Assembly: GCF_008868175.1 (NCBI RefSeq)
Contig: NZ_WBKT01000042.1
Span: forward strand, 1-42,046
DNA from: Micromonospora sp. AMSO31t
GTDB taxonomy: Bacteria; Actinomycetota; Actinomycetes; Mycobacteriales; Micromonosporaceae
Length of the DNA stretch: 42,046 bases
Reading direction: 5' to 3'
Shown: positions 33,944-41,367 of the stretch, in pieces
Layout: the number at the start of each line of letters is the position of its first letter
Numbering within the stretch: the first letter of the stretch is position 1
The notes under the pieces: generated by a model
The model's input: the letters and a program-made list of their open reading frames with translations, nothing else
What the model was told of the DNA's origin: nothing
Databases searched by the model: none
Program-made: the position numbers and the translations under genes

Positions 33944-36448
33944 TCAGAGCTGTCCGACGTCGGTGATGCGGACGACCGCGGCGCCCGCCTCGTCGGAGGC
34001 CGCGAGGTCGATCTCGGCGCTGATGCCCCAGTCGTGGTCGCCCTCCGGGTCGTCCAGGATCTGGCGTACGGTCCACCGCTCCCGGCCCTGCTCGATCATC
34101 AGCAGCGCCGGCCCGCGCGCGTCCGGGCCCACCCCGATCGAGTCGTACGCCTCGAAGTACGGCTCCAGCGCGTCCGCCCACGCGTCCGCGTGCCACCCGT
34201 GGTCGGCGTCCAGCTCCCCGAGCAGGTCCCAGCGGCGCAGCGCGGCCAGCTCCACCCGGCGGAACAGCGCGTTGCGCACCAGCACCCGGAACGCGCGGGC
34301 GTTGCGGGTGACCGCCGGCGGCCGGTCGTCCAGCGAGGCGGCCACCTCCGCGACGTCGGACGGGTTGCGCAGGCGCTCCCACTCGTCGATGAGGCTGGAG
34401 TCGACCTGGCGGACCAGCTCGCCCAGCCACTCGATGAGGTCGACCAGTTCCTCGGTCTTGGCGTCCTCGGGCACGGTCTGCCGCAGCGTCTTGTACGCGT
34501 CCGCCAGGTAGCGCAGCACCAGGCCCTCGGAGCGGGACAGGCCGTAGAACTGGACGTACTCGGTGAACGTCATGGCCCGCTCGTACATGTCGCGGACCAC
34601 GGACTTGGGGGAGAGCTGGTGGTCGGCCACCCAGGGGTGGCCCTGCCGGTACATCTCGTACGCCGATTCCAAAAGCTCGGCCAGGGGCTTGGGCCAGGTC
34701 ACCTCGTCGAGGAGTTCCAGGCGGGCCTCGTACTCGATGCCCTCGGCCTTCATGGCGGCGACCGCCTCGCCGCGGGCCTTGAACTGCTGCGCGGACAGCA
34801 CCTGGCGCGGGTCGTCCAGGATCGACTCGATCACGCTGAGCACGTCCAGCGCGTACGAGGGGGACTGCCGGTCGAGCAGGTCGACGGCGGCCAGGGCGAG
34901 CGGGGAGAGCGGCTGGTTGAGCGCGAAGTCGAGCTGGAGGTCGACGGTGAGCCGCACCCGGCGGCCCTGCTCGTCCGGCTCGGGCAGCTCCTCGACCACC
35001 CCGCCGGCCCGCAGCGCCCGATAGATGGCGATGGCCCGGCGGATGTGCCGGCGCTGGGCCGCCGGGTCCTCGTGGTTGTCGGTGAGCAGGTGCCGCATCG
35101 AGGCGAACGCGTCGCCGGGGCGGCCGATGACGTTGAGCAGCATCGAGTGGCTGACCTGGAAGCTGGAGGTCAAAGGCTCCGGCTCGGCCTCGACCAGGCG
35201 CTGGAAGGTCGGCTCGCCCCAGCCGATGGAGCCCTCCGGCGGCTTCTTCTTCACGACCTTGCGGCGCTTCTTCGGGTCGTCGCCCGCCTTGGCGAGGGCT
35301 TTCTCGTTCTCGATGACGTGCTCGGGGGCCTGCACCACGACCCGGCCGAGGGTGTCGAAGCCGGCCCGCCCGGCCCGGCCGGCGATCTGGTGGAACTCGC
35401 GGGCCTTGAGCAGCCGGGTGCGGGTGCCGTCGTACTTCGACAGACCGGTGAAGAGCACGGTGCGGATCGGCACGTTGATGCCGACGCCCAGGGTGTCGGT
35501 GCCGCAGATGACCTTGAGCAGCCCGGCCTGCGCCAGGGTCTCCACGAGGCGGCGGTATTTGGGCAGCATGCCGGCGTGGTGCACGCCGATGCCGTGCCGG
35601 ACCAGCCGGGACAGGGTCTTCCCGAAGCCCGAGGTGAACCGGAAGTTGCCGATTGCGCTCGCGATCATGTCCTTCTCGGCCCGGGTGCAGACGTTCACAC
35701 TCATCAGCGCCTGCGCGCGCTCCAGAGCGGCGGCCTGGGTGAAGTGCACGACGTAGACCGGGGCCTGCTTGGTCGCCAGCAGCTCCTCCAGGGTCTCGTG
35801 CAGCGGCGTCATCGCGTACGAGAAGAGGAGCGGGACCGGCCGCTCGGCCGAGCGGACGACGGCGGTCGGCCGCCCGGTGCGCCGGGTCAGGTCGTCGACG
35901 AAGCGGGTGGTGTCGCCGAGCGTCGCGGACATGAGGACGAACTGGGCCTGCGGCAGCTCGATGATCGGCACCTGCCAGGCCCAGCCCCGGTCCGGCTCGG
36001 CGTAGAAGTGGAACTCGTCCATGATCACCTGGCCGACGTCGGCCCGGGCGCCCTCGCGCAGCGCCAGGTTGGCCAGGATCTCCGCGGTGCAGCAGATGAT
36101 CGGGGCGTCGGCGTTGACGCTGGCGTCGCCGGTGAGCATGCCGACGTTCTCCGCGCCGAAGACCTCGCAGAGGGCGAAGAACTTCTCCGAGACCAGCGCC
36201 TTGATCGGCGCCGTGTAGAACGTGGTCCGGTCGTCGGCCAGCGCCGCGAAGTGCGCGGCGACCGCCACCAGGCTCTTGCCCGAGCCGGTCGGCGTATTCA
36301 TGATCACGTTCGCGCCGGAGACGATCTCGATGACCGCCTCCTCCTGGTGGGGGTAGAGGTCGAGACCGCGCTCGGACGCCCAGCCGGCGAACGCGTCGTA
36401 GAGGGTGTCGGGGTCGGCGCTCTTCGGCAGCGCGGCGGTGAGAGTCAT
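33944..36448 (-). CDS. DExH-box helicase, Ski2-like, with DUF3516-type C-terminus
   Basis: An 834-aa helicase. Motif I is TPTGSGKS (52-59), motif II DEFH (144-147), motif III MSATLGD, and motif VI QIAGRAGRAGFDT. A long helical C-terminal region rich in conserved acidic/aromatic segments (TFTEYVQFYGLSRSEGLVLRYLADAYKTL) follows, as in actinobacterial Ski2-like helicases. A basic insert KKRRKVVKKKPPEG sits after the helicase core. It probably works in RNA turnover or ribosome-associated RNA remodelling. ATG 36448 has GGGAG 5 nt upstream; ATG 36460 is an alternative. Confidence 0.9.
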   Translation of the reverse strand: MTLTAALPKSADPDTLYDAFAGWASERGLDLYPHQEEAVIEIVSGANVIMNTPTGSGKSLVAVAAHFAALADDRTTFYTAPIKALVSEKFFALCEVFGAENVGMLTGDASVNADAPIICCTAEILANLALREGARADVGQVIMDEFHFYAEPDRGWAWQVPIIELPQAQFVLMSATLGDTTRFVDDLTRRTGRPTAVVRSAERPVPLLFSYAMTPLHETLEELLATKQAPVYVVHFTQAAALERAQALMSVNVCTRAEKDMIASAIGNFRFTSGFGKTLSRLVRHGIGVHHAGMLPKYRRLVETLAQAGLLKVICGTDTLGVGINVPIRTVLFTGLSKYDGTRTRLLKAREFHQIAGRAGRAGFDTLGRVVVQAPEHVIENEKALAKAGDDPKKRRKVVKKKPPEGSIGWGEPTFQRLVEAEPEPLTSSFQVSHSMLLNVIGRPGDAFASMRHLLTDNHEDPAAQRRHIRRAIAIYRALRAGGVVEELPEPDEQGRRVRLTVDLQLDFALNQPLSPLALAAVDLLDRQSPSYALDVLSVIESILDDPRQVLSAQQFKARGEAVAAMKAEGIEYEARLELLDEVTWPKPLAELLESAYEMYRQGHPWVADHQLSPKSVVRDMYERAMTFTEYVQFYGLSRSEGLVLRYLADAYKTLRQTVPEDAKTEELVDLIEWLGELVRQVDSSLIDEWERLRNPSDVAEVAASLDDRPPAVTRNARAFRVLVRNALFRRVELAALRRWDLLGELDADHGWHADAWADALEPYFEAYDSIGVGPDARGPALLMIEQGRERWTVRQILDDPEGDHDWGISAEIDLAASDEAGAAVVRITDVGQL

Positions 36449-36495
36449 GGCGGCTCCCATGGTGCCTGGATCATGGCCCGCCGCGCCAACCGGGT

Positions 36496-37200
36496 TCAGC
36501 GCCGCCGGTGGACCAGGTCGAAGATCTCCCGCCCGGCGGTCAGCGCCCGGCGCTCGAACTTGGTCACCGGCCGGTGGGCCGGGCGGGGCGCCCAGCCGCC
36601 GTGCACGTCGACCAGTTCGGGGTCGGCGGTCAGCGTCTCCCGCATCGACTCGGCGTACTCGGCCCAGTCGGTCGCGCAGTGCAGCGTCCCGCCGGGGACC
36701 AGCCGGGAGCGCAGCAGCGCCACGTGCGCCGGCTGGATGATCCGCCGCTTGTGGTGGCGGGCCTTCGGCCACGGGTCGGGGAAGAAGACGTGCACCGAGT
36801 CCAGGCAGCCCGCCGGCATGGCCCGCACCAGGTCCAGCGCGTCGCCCCTGGCCACCCGCACGTTGCCCAGGCCGTGCCGGTCGACCAGGTCCAGCAGGTT
36901 GGCGATTCCGGGCGTGTGTACCTCAACCGCCAGATAGTGTCGGTCCGGGTCGGCGGCCGCCATCGCCGCGGTGGCGTCGCCCATGCCGGAACCGATCTCC
37001 AGCACCAGCGGCGCCCGCCGTCCGAACAGCGCCGTCGGATCGCACGGCCCGTCCAGGTCGTCGATCTCCAGGCCGTACGCGGGCCAGAGCCGGGCCAGCG
37101 CCTCGCGCTGCCGGTCGCTCATCCGTCCGCGACGCGGGTGGAAGGTGCGGATACGGGCGGCGTGGGCCGGCGGCGCGGCGCTGAAGTCGGTGGAGGTCAC
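36496..37200 (-). CDS. trmB: tRNA (guanine-N7-)-methyltransferase
   Basis: A 234-aa SAM-dependent enzyme methylating G46 of tRNA. SAM motif LVLEIGSGMGDATAAMA, VEVHTPGIANLL, and the family signature VHVFFPDPWPKARHHKRRIIQPAHVALL are unmistakable, with the C-terminal TKFERRALTAGREIFDL. The start is GTG 37200; ATG at about 37122 (MSDRQREA) is possible but would remove a conserved-looking RTFHPRRGRMS segment. It lies upstream of the helicase by 47 bases on the same strand. Confidence 0.95.
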   Translation of the reverse strand: MTSTDFSAAPPAHAARIRTFHPRRGRMSDRQREALARLWPAYGLEIDDLDGPCDPTALFGRRAPLVLEIGSGMGDATAAMAAADPDRHYLAVEVHTPGIANLLDLVDRHGLGNVRVARGDALDLVRAMPAGCLDSVHVFFPDPWPKARHHKRRIIQPAHVALLRSRLVPGGTLHCATDWAEYAESMRETLTADPELVDVHGGWAPRPAHRPVTKFERRALTAGREIFDLVHRRR

Positions 37201-37323
37201 AGCGACCCGAGCGTACGCGACCGCCGCCGCGGATCGGATGTGATGGGCGGTCCGGGGTGAGAGGATTCATCCCGTACGGCAGGACGGGTGGCCCGCCGCC
37301 CGACCCCGACGCCGGGAGGGGGC

Positions 37324-38454
37324 ATGGTGTCAGTCACGGGACGTGCGGCGCTGCTGGTCGCGGCCGCCGCGTGCACCGCCCCGCTGGTCGGCGCGCTTCC
37401 CGCCCAGGCCGGCCCGCCCGCCCGACCGGCGTTCTCCGCCGCGCTGGTGCCCGCCGCCGAGCCCGTGCCGGGCCAACCCGGGACACAGCCGCCCGCCGAC
37501 CTCATCTTCGTGGAGGTCACCCCGAGCACCGTGGAGGCCGGCTTCCTGGTCGGCATCCGGGCGAGCTGCCGGGACAACTCGGTGCCGGCCACCGTGGTGT
37601 CCGACGCGTTCGGCCGGATCCAGGTGCAGCCGCAGCGCGGCCTGCTCACCGCCTCGCCGATGGTCCGGGAACGCACCCGCCCCGGCAACTACCGGGTCAA
37701 GCTGGAGTGTCCCGGCGGGCAGACCGCGTCCACCATGCTCCAGGTGGTCAAGCGGGTGCAGCCCAGCCGCGGCCCGGCGACCGGCTTCGGCGGCACGGCC
37801 GGCAGCGGCGTCGGCGGGCTGCTGGTGCCGGTCGGGCTGGCGCTGACCGTGGCCGGCGCGGTGGTCGGTGTGGTCGCGTCCCGCCGGCCCGTTCGACTGG
37901 GCCGACGCGGCGACCGGGTCGAGCGGGCGCACCACCGAGCCGACCCGGGCGCGGGAGCCGGCCAGCCTTCCGGTCCGCCTCGCCGTGCCGGCCATCAAGA
38001 TCACCGCCCCGGTCACCCCGGTCGGCCAGGCCCGGGACGGCTCCATCGCCGTGCCGCCGCTGACCGAGCACCACCAGACCGGCTGGTACAACCGCGGGGC
38101 GGTGCCCGGCGATCCGGGCCGGGCGATCATCGTCGGGCACGTGGACACCAAGAGCGGGCCGGCGGTCTTCTACCGGCTGCACGAGCTGAAGCCGGGGGAC
38201 CGGATCGAGGTGACCCGGGAGGACCGCAGCGTGGTCACCTTCAAGGTCGACACGGTCGAGTACTTCGACAAGGCCAACCTGCCCGCCGACCGGGTGTACG
38301 GCGAGTCCGGTCCCGCCGAGCTGCGGCTGATCACCTGCGGCGGCGAGTGGGTGGGCGGCCACACCGGCTACCAGGACAACGTCATCGCCTTCGCCTCGCT
38401 CCTCGACACCCGCAACCCCTGACGCCGCCTGGCGCCCGCGGCGCCTGGCGATGA
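37324..38454 (+). CDS. Exported protein with membrane anchor, frame runs on through the sortase gene
   Basis: From ATG 37324 (GGGAGG upstream) the frame encodes a signal peptide (cleavage after ALPAQA), a small extracellular beta-rich domain (IFVEVTPSTVEAGFLVGIRASCRDNSVPATVVSDAFG ... YRVKLECPGG, two cysteines that could pair), a Gly linker and a hydrophobic segment LLVPVGLALTVAGAVVGVVASRRPVR (about 162-188). A normal substrate-type protein would end here. Instead the frame continues about 190 codons as low-complexity R/G/P residues, which is the shadow of the sortase read in the next frame. The real protein probably ended near 37900, or was fused to the sortase before a frameshift. Only the first roughly 190 residues should be treated as genuine. 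Confidence 0.6.
   Translation: MVSVTGRAALLVAAAACTAPLVGALPAQAGPPARPAFSAALVPAAEPVPGQPGTQPPADLIFVEVTPSTVEAGFLVGIRASCRDNSVPATVVSDAFGRIQVQPQRGLLTASPMVRERTRPGNYRVKLECPGGQTASTMLQVVKRVQPSRGPATGFGGTAGSGVGGLLVPVGLALTVAGAVVGVVASRRPVRLGRRGDRVERAHHRADPGAGAGQPSGPPRRAGHQDHRPGHPGRPGPGRLHRRAAADRAPPDRLVQPRGGARRSGPGDHRRARGHQERAGGLLPAARAEAGGPDRGDPGGPQRGHLQGRHGRVLRQGQPARRPGVRRVRSRRAAADHLRRRVGGRPHRLPGQRHRLRLAPRHPQPLTPPGARGAWR
37868..38422 (+). CDS. Sortase, class E/F-like, without its own membrane anchor
   Basis: A 184-aa catalytic domain. VRLAVPAIKITAPVTPVGQARDGSIAVPPL is the first strand pair, the catalytic His is in IIVGHVDTKSG, and the catalytic Cys in LRLITCGGEW. AELRLITCGG and DNVIAFASL match class E/F sortases of actinobacteria, which covalently attach or process surface proteins outside the membrane. 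The frame is closed by a TGA at 37844-37846. GTG 37868 is the first start and has no ribosome site, and the N-terminal signal anchor such enzymes need is absent. A hydrophobic segment does exist immediately upstream but in the previous frame. A frameshift or small deletion is likely. Confidence 0.8.
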   Translation: MWSRPAGPFDWADAATGSSGRTTEPTRAREPASLPVRLAVPAIKITAPVTPVGQARDGSIAVPPLTEHHQTGWYNRGAVPGDPGRAIIVGHVDTKSGPAVFYRLHELKPGDRIEVTREDRSVVTFKVDTVEYFDKANLPADRVYGESGPAELRLITCGGEWVGGHTGYQDNVIAFASLLDTRNP

Positions 38455-38561
38455 GTCCCGTGCGACTTCAAGTTCGTAGGGCCTGAGCAGGAGGCGGCGG
38501 ACCGGGGCTTGTGGCAGCGCGCGCCTTTCGAGCTGACGTCGGCAACGACTCAGAAGGACTG
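38423..38561. other. Intergenic region between sortase and GntR gene
   Basis: A short hairpin GGCGCC-CGC-GGCGCC (38431-38445) could be a weak terminator of the sortase unit. From about 38460 the base composition becomes more mixed than in the flanking genes. No open frame that I can support. Confidence 0.4.
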
Positions 38562-38786
38562 CTATTCGGCTTCTGCGACGAAGACGCCCTGGCCCTGCTG
38601 CCCGTAGATGAGGTTGCGCGCGTGCAGTTCCTTCACGGCGCGGTAGGCCGTCGACCTGGCGACGTTGTAGGTCTCGCCGATCTCCGACACGGACGGCAGT
38701 TGTCGCCCGGGCGCGTATTCGCCGGCGCGGATCTTGGCCTCGATGTCGTCGGCGACACGTCGGTAGTGCGGTGGCCTGGTCGGCAT
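38562..38786 (-). CDS. Minimal GntR-family regulator (DNA-binding domain only)
   Basis: 74 aa made almost entirely of the GntR winged helix: YRRVADDIEAKIRAGEYAPGRQLPSVSEIGETYNVARSTAYRAVKELHARNLIYGQQGQGVFV. There is no effector-binding (FadR, HutC or MocR) domain. Such stand-alone GntR proteins are common in actinomycetes and frequent on integrative elements. ATG 38786 has AGGAG about 9 nt upstream, but start codon and ribosome site are inside a potential leader hairpin. An array of ACAGTGA heptamers lies 84 bp upstream and could be its operator. Confidence 0.88.
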   Translation of the reverse strand: MPTRPPHYRRVADDIEAKIRAGEYAPGRQLPSVSEIGETYNVARSTAYRAVKELHARNLIYGQQGQGVFVAEAE

Positions 38787-38819
38787 GATCGGCTCTCCTG
38801 GACTTCAGCGGAGATCATG
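38784..38819 (-). promoter_or_regulatory. Leader hairpin covering ribosome site and start of the GntR gene
   Basis: On the minus-strand RNA, CATGATC (complement of 38813-38819) can pair with GATCATG at the start codon (38784-38790), and CTCC (38810-38813) with the GGAG of the ribosome site (38795-38798), leaving an 11-nt loop and a small bulge. This would lower translation unless the structure opens. Confidence 0.45.
38795..38809. repeat. 15-bp direct repeat, copy 1
   Basis: CTCCTGGACTTCAGC, identical to 38926-38940. This copy holds the Shine-Dalgarno (complement) of the GntR gene. Confidence 0.8.
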
Positions 38820-38869
38820 TTTCCAGCCCGCACCTGACCAGGACAAGGCGACAACGCGGCAAAGTGGAG

Positions 38870-38918
38870 ACAGTGAGAACTTAACTACAGTGAGACAGTG
38901 AATACAGTGAGACAGTGG
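38870..38918. repeat. ACAGTGA heptamer array
   Basis: Five heptamers ACAGTGA (last copy ACAGTGG) start at 38870, 38887, 38895, 38904 and 38912, so the last four are 8-9 bp apart. The 14-mer ACAGTGAGACAGTG occurs twice with a 3-bp gap. The patch is visibly poorer in G+C than its surroundings. It lies between the minimal GntR gene and the 67-aa gene. Confidence 0.8.
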
Positions 38919-38925
38919 GTCGGAG

Positions 38926-38940
38926 CTCCTGGACTTCAGC
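38926..38940. repeat. 15-bp direct repeat, copy 2
   Basis: CTCCTGGACTTCAGC, identical to 38795-38809; the two copies bracket the heptamer array at a distance of 131 bp. Confidence 0.8.
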
Positions 38941-39023
38941 AATCCGGGGTTTCCGGTCACCCGCCCCGGGCACGGACTCCGCACCCGGGGCGGCCCATCG
39001 CTCACTCGCGGAAGGCGTGGGCC

Positions 39024-39227
39024 ATGCCAATGGACGACGGCGACATCACGCCCGCCGACGAGCTGTTCGCGATGATGCGGATCATCGACACGCACTGGAC
39101 CCGGGCGCTCGACCAGCCCTGGCGGGCCGGCGGCTGCCTGGAGTGCCGGGACCGGGACACCTGTCCGCAGCTCGACTGGGCCCTCAAGCTCATGGCCGAC
39201 GTCGCGTCCACCATGTTCCAGAAGTAG
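39024..39227 (+). CDS. 67-aa protein with Cys-x2-Cys-x5-Cys motif, unknown function
   Basis: MPMDDGDITPADELFAMMRIIDTH starts a helical acidic N-terminus; CLECRDRDTC then gives three closely spaced cysteines, followed by an amphipathic helix (LDWALKLMADVASTMFQK). GAAGG at 39011-39015 supports ATG 39024; ATG 39030 is also possible. The frame is open from 38898, but that part overlaps the repeat array and has no ribosome site. A small metal-binding or disulfide protein is conceivable; I do not recognise a family. It is convergent with the MhuD gene 6 bases away. Confidence 0.7.
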   Translation: MPMDDGDITPADELFAMMRIIDTHWTRALDQPWRAGGCLECRDRDTCPQLDWALKLMADVASTMFQK

Positions 39228-39233
39228 GAGGGG

Positions 39234-39554
39234 TCAGCCCTTGCCGGGGACGTGCTGCACGACCTCGAACTCCAGCAGGGTGGCCCCGGTGGAGACCGGC
39301 TTGCGCGGCTCCCCGCCCCCGCCGCCGGCGTGCGCGGCCCGGGACGGCCCTTGCGCCCACGCCTGGTAGGCCTCCTCGGTCTCCCAGCGGGTGTAGACGA
39401 AGTAGCGCGTCTCCCCGCCGACCGGGCGGAGCAGCTCGAAACCGAGGAAGCCGGGGGAGTTCTCCACCGCGCCGGCCCGGGCTGCGAACCGCTTCTCCAA
39501 CTCCTCGCCGGCGCCCGCCGGGACGTCGATCGCGTTGATCTTCACGACTGCCAT
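39234..39554 (-). CDS. mhuD: Heme-degrading monooxygenase, MhuD-like
   Basis: A 106-aa ABM-fold protein very close to mycobacterial MhuD: VVKINAIDVPAGAGEELEKRF, AVENSPGFLGFELLRPV and TGATLLEFEVV are nearly identical to what I recall of that protein. The heme-site residues Asn7, Trp66 and His75 fall at exactly the same positions. The family opens heme to release iron, in the cytoplasm. A Gly-rich insert (AGGGGGEP) follows His75. ATG 39554. It adds a second iron source next to the siderophore locus, though it lies about 10 kb away and has no clear iron box. Confidence 0.9.
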   Translation of the reverse strand: MAVVKINAIDVPAGAGEELEKRFAARAGAVENSPGFLGFELLRPVGGETRYFVYTRWETEEAYQAWAQGPSRAAHAGGGGGEPRKPVSTGATLLEFEVVQHVPGKG

Positions 39555-39591
39555 GGCTCCACCCTAACGAGCGGGGCCGGAACGAGCCGGG

Positions 39592-40389
39592 TCAGAACGT
39601 CTCGACGGCCGGCACCAGGTCGGCGTCGACGACGATCGGGGCGTGGTCGGAGGGGCCCTTGCCCTTGCGGGCCTCCCGGTCCACGTACGCGGAGGTGACC
39701 GCGCGGGCGAACGGCGCGGTGGCGTAGACCAGGTCGATCCGCATGCCCTTGTTCTGGTGGAACATGCCGGCCCGGTAGTCCCAGTAGGTGTAGGGGTGCG
39801 GCCCCTTCATGGGCGTCGGCACCACGTCGCTGAGGCCGAGGTCGCGCAGCGCGGCCAGGGCGGCCCGCTCGGCGGGGGTCACGTGGGTGGAGGTGACGAA
39901 GAGCTTCGGGTCCCACACGTCGGCGTCGGTCGGGGCGACGTTGAAGTCCCCGCAGACCGCGACCGGCAGCCCGCCGGTCACCTCCGGCTCCAGGGCGTCC
40001 CGCAGCGCCGCGAACCAGGCCAGCTTGTACGCGTAGTGCGGGTCGTCGGGGGAGCGGCCGTTCGGCACGTACACCGACCAGACGCGCAGGCCGCCGCAGG
40101 TGGCCGAGATGGCCCGGGCCTCGGGCAGGGGGAAGCCCGGTTCGCCGGGGAAGCCGACCGCCACGTCGGCCAGGCCCACGCGGGACAGGAGGGCCACCCC
40201 GTTCCACCGGCCGTCGCTGTGGCTGGCCGCCTCGTAGCCCAGCTCGCCCACCTCGGCGACCGGGAAGGCCCCGTCGGGGCACTTGGTCTCCTGCAGGCAG
40301 ACGACGTCGGGCTTCGTGGTGGCCAGCCAGTCGAGCAGCCGGGGGAGGCGGGCCTTCACCGAGTTGACGTTCCAGGTCGCCAGGCGCAT
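39592..40389 (-). CDS. Exodeoxyribonuclease III family (AP endonuclease)
   Basis: A 265-aa endonuclease/exonuclease/phosphatase fold for base-excision repair. MRLATWNVNSVKARL starts the fold; metal and catalytic residues are in VCLQETKC (Glu), VYVPNGR (Tyr), CGDFNVAPTDADVWDP (Asp, Asn) and GPSDHAPIVVD (Asp-His). Length matches ExoIII/Xth. ATG 40389 begins the fold exactly; ATG 40407 adds six residues (MRQAGG). GGAGG is only one base from 40389, so the upstream start cannot be excluded. Confidence 0.93.
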   Translation of the reverse strand: MRLATWNVNSVKARLPRLLDWLATTKPDVVCLQETKCPDGAFPVAEVGELGYEAASHSDGRWNGVALLSRVGLADVAVGFPGEPGFPLPEARAISATCGGLRVWSVYVPNGRSPDDPHYAYKLAWFAALRDALEPEVTGGLPVAVCGDFNVAPTDADVWDPKLFVTSTHVTPAERAALAALRDLGLSDVVPTPMKGPHPYTYWDYRAGMFHQNKGMRIDLVYATAPFARAVTSAYVDREARKGKGPSDHAPIVVDADLVPAVETF

Positions 40390-40446
40390 GCCTCCAGCCT
40401 GCCGCATCGGCCGCCACCCCGCCGGGTCAGCCCACGGGGTGTCGCG

Positions 40447-41367
40447 TCAGCGTTCCGGCGTGTCCCCGGGTCGGGTCTGCTCGGCGAGGAAGCGTTCCAG
40501 CTCGGCGCCGAGCTCGTCGGCGGTGGGCAGCGGGCCGGTCTCCGGGGCGAGCAGGTTCTTCTCGCCGCGGCCCCGCGCGAACGCGTCGTACTGCTCCTCC
40601 AGGGCCTGGACCAGGGTGGCCGCCTCCTCGGTCTGGGCGACCTGGCGGTCGATCTCCACGCGCACCACCTCGGCGGCGGCGCGCAGGCCGTCGCGAGGCA
40701 GCAGCAGCCCGGTGCTGCGGGACACCGCGGCGAGCAGCGCCTCGGCGGCGGCCGGGTACTCGGTCTGCGCGACGTAGTGCGGCACGTGCGCGGCGAAGCC
40801 GAGGGCGTCGCGACCGCGCTTTCCGAGGCGGTATTCGAGCAGGTGGCCCACGCCGGCGGGCACCTGGACCTTCTGGAGCCAGGGCTCGTAGCCGGAGATC
40901 AGGTCGCGCCGGGTGGCGTGCGCCGTGACGCCGGTGGGTCGGGTGTGCGGGACGGCCATCGGGATCGAGTTGAGCCCGACGGTGAGCCGGACCTCGAGCC
41001 GCGCGCTGAGCGCGGCGACCGCGGCCACGAAACGTTCCCACTGCACGTCCGGCTCGGGGCCGGTGAGCAGCAGGAACGGGGTCTCGTCGTCGTCGCGCAG
41101 GAGGTGCAGCTCCAGCGCCGGGGCGTCGTAGTCGGCCCAGTGGTCCTCGACGAAGGTCATCACCGGCCGGCGGGAGCGGTAGTCGAAGAGCTGGTCGACG
41201 TCGAAGCGGGCGATGGGCCGCGCCTCCAGGGAGGTGAGCAGCTGCTCCCGGGCGAGGCGGGTGGCGCTGCCGGCGTCGACGAAGCCGGTGAGGGCCTGGA
41301 TCAGCACCGGTTGGCCGAGATCGGGCAGATCGTCGCTGAGTTCGTAGAGCTCGTGTGGGTCGAGCAC
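40447..41367 (-). CDS. PAC2 family protein
   Basis: A 306-aa protein of the PAC2 (proteasome-assembly-chaperone-like) family, widespread in actinobacteria. ELYELSDDLPDLGQPVLIQALTGFVDAGSATRLAREQLL opens the fold, and FLLLTGPEPDVQWERFVAAV, PMAVPHTRPTGVTAHAT and HVPHYVAQTEYPAAAEALL follow. Function in bacteria is unproven; a link to the proteasome or protein quality control is inferred from the family name. GTG 41367 is chosen, with AGGAAGG about 9 nt upstream; the open frame to 41496 has no ribosome site and unlike composition. It lies 57 bases upstream of the ExoIII gene on the same strand. Confidence 0.88.
   Translation of the reverse strand: MLDPHELYELSDDLPDLGQPVLIQALTGFVDAGSATRLAREQLLTSLEARPIARFDVDQLFDYRSRRPVMTFVEDHWADYDAPALELHLLRDDDETPFLLLTGPEPDVQWERFVAAVAALSARLEVRLTVGLNSIPMAVPHTRPTGVTAHATRRDLISGYEPWLQKVQVPAGVGHLLEYRLGKRGRDALGFAAHVPHYVAQTEYPAAAEALLAAVSRSTGLLLPRDGLRAAAEVVRVEIDRQVAQTEEAATLVQALEEQYDAFARGRGEKNLLAPETGPLPTADELGAELERFLAEQTRPGDTPER

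Noticed and set aside
37288..37323. GTG start at 37288 for the exported protein
   Set aside because: It would place twelve extra residues before a standard signal peptide; the GGGAGG at 37314-37319 points to ATG 37324.
38870..38918. CRISPR-like array
   Set aside because: Units are 7-14 bp with gaps of only 1-10 bp, there is no repeat/spacer length pattern and no cas gene.
38795..38940. 15-bp direct repeats as att sites of an integrated element
   Set aside because: They enclose only about 116 bp with no integrase or cargo and lie next to no tRNA gene; a leader duplication explains them better.
39555..39591. Iron box upstream of the MhuD gene
   Set aside because: Only a half-site (CGTTAGGG on the minus strand) is present; no second arm.
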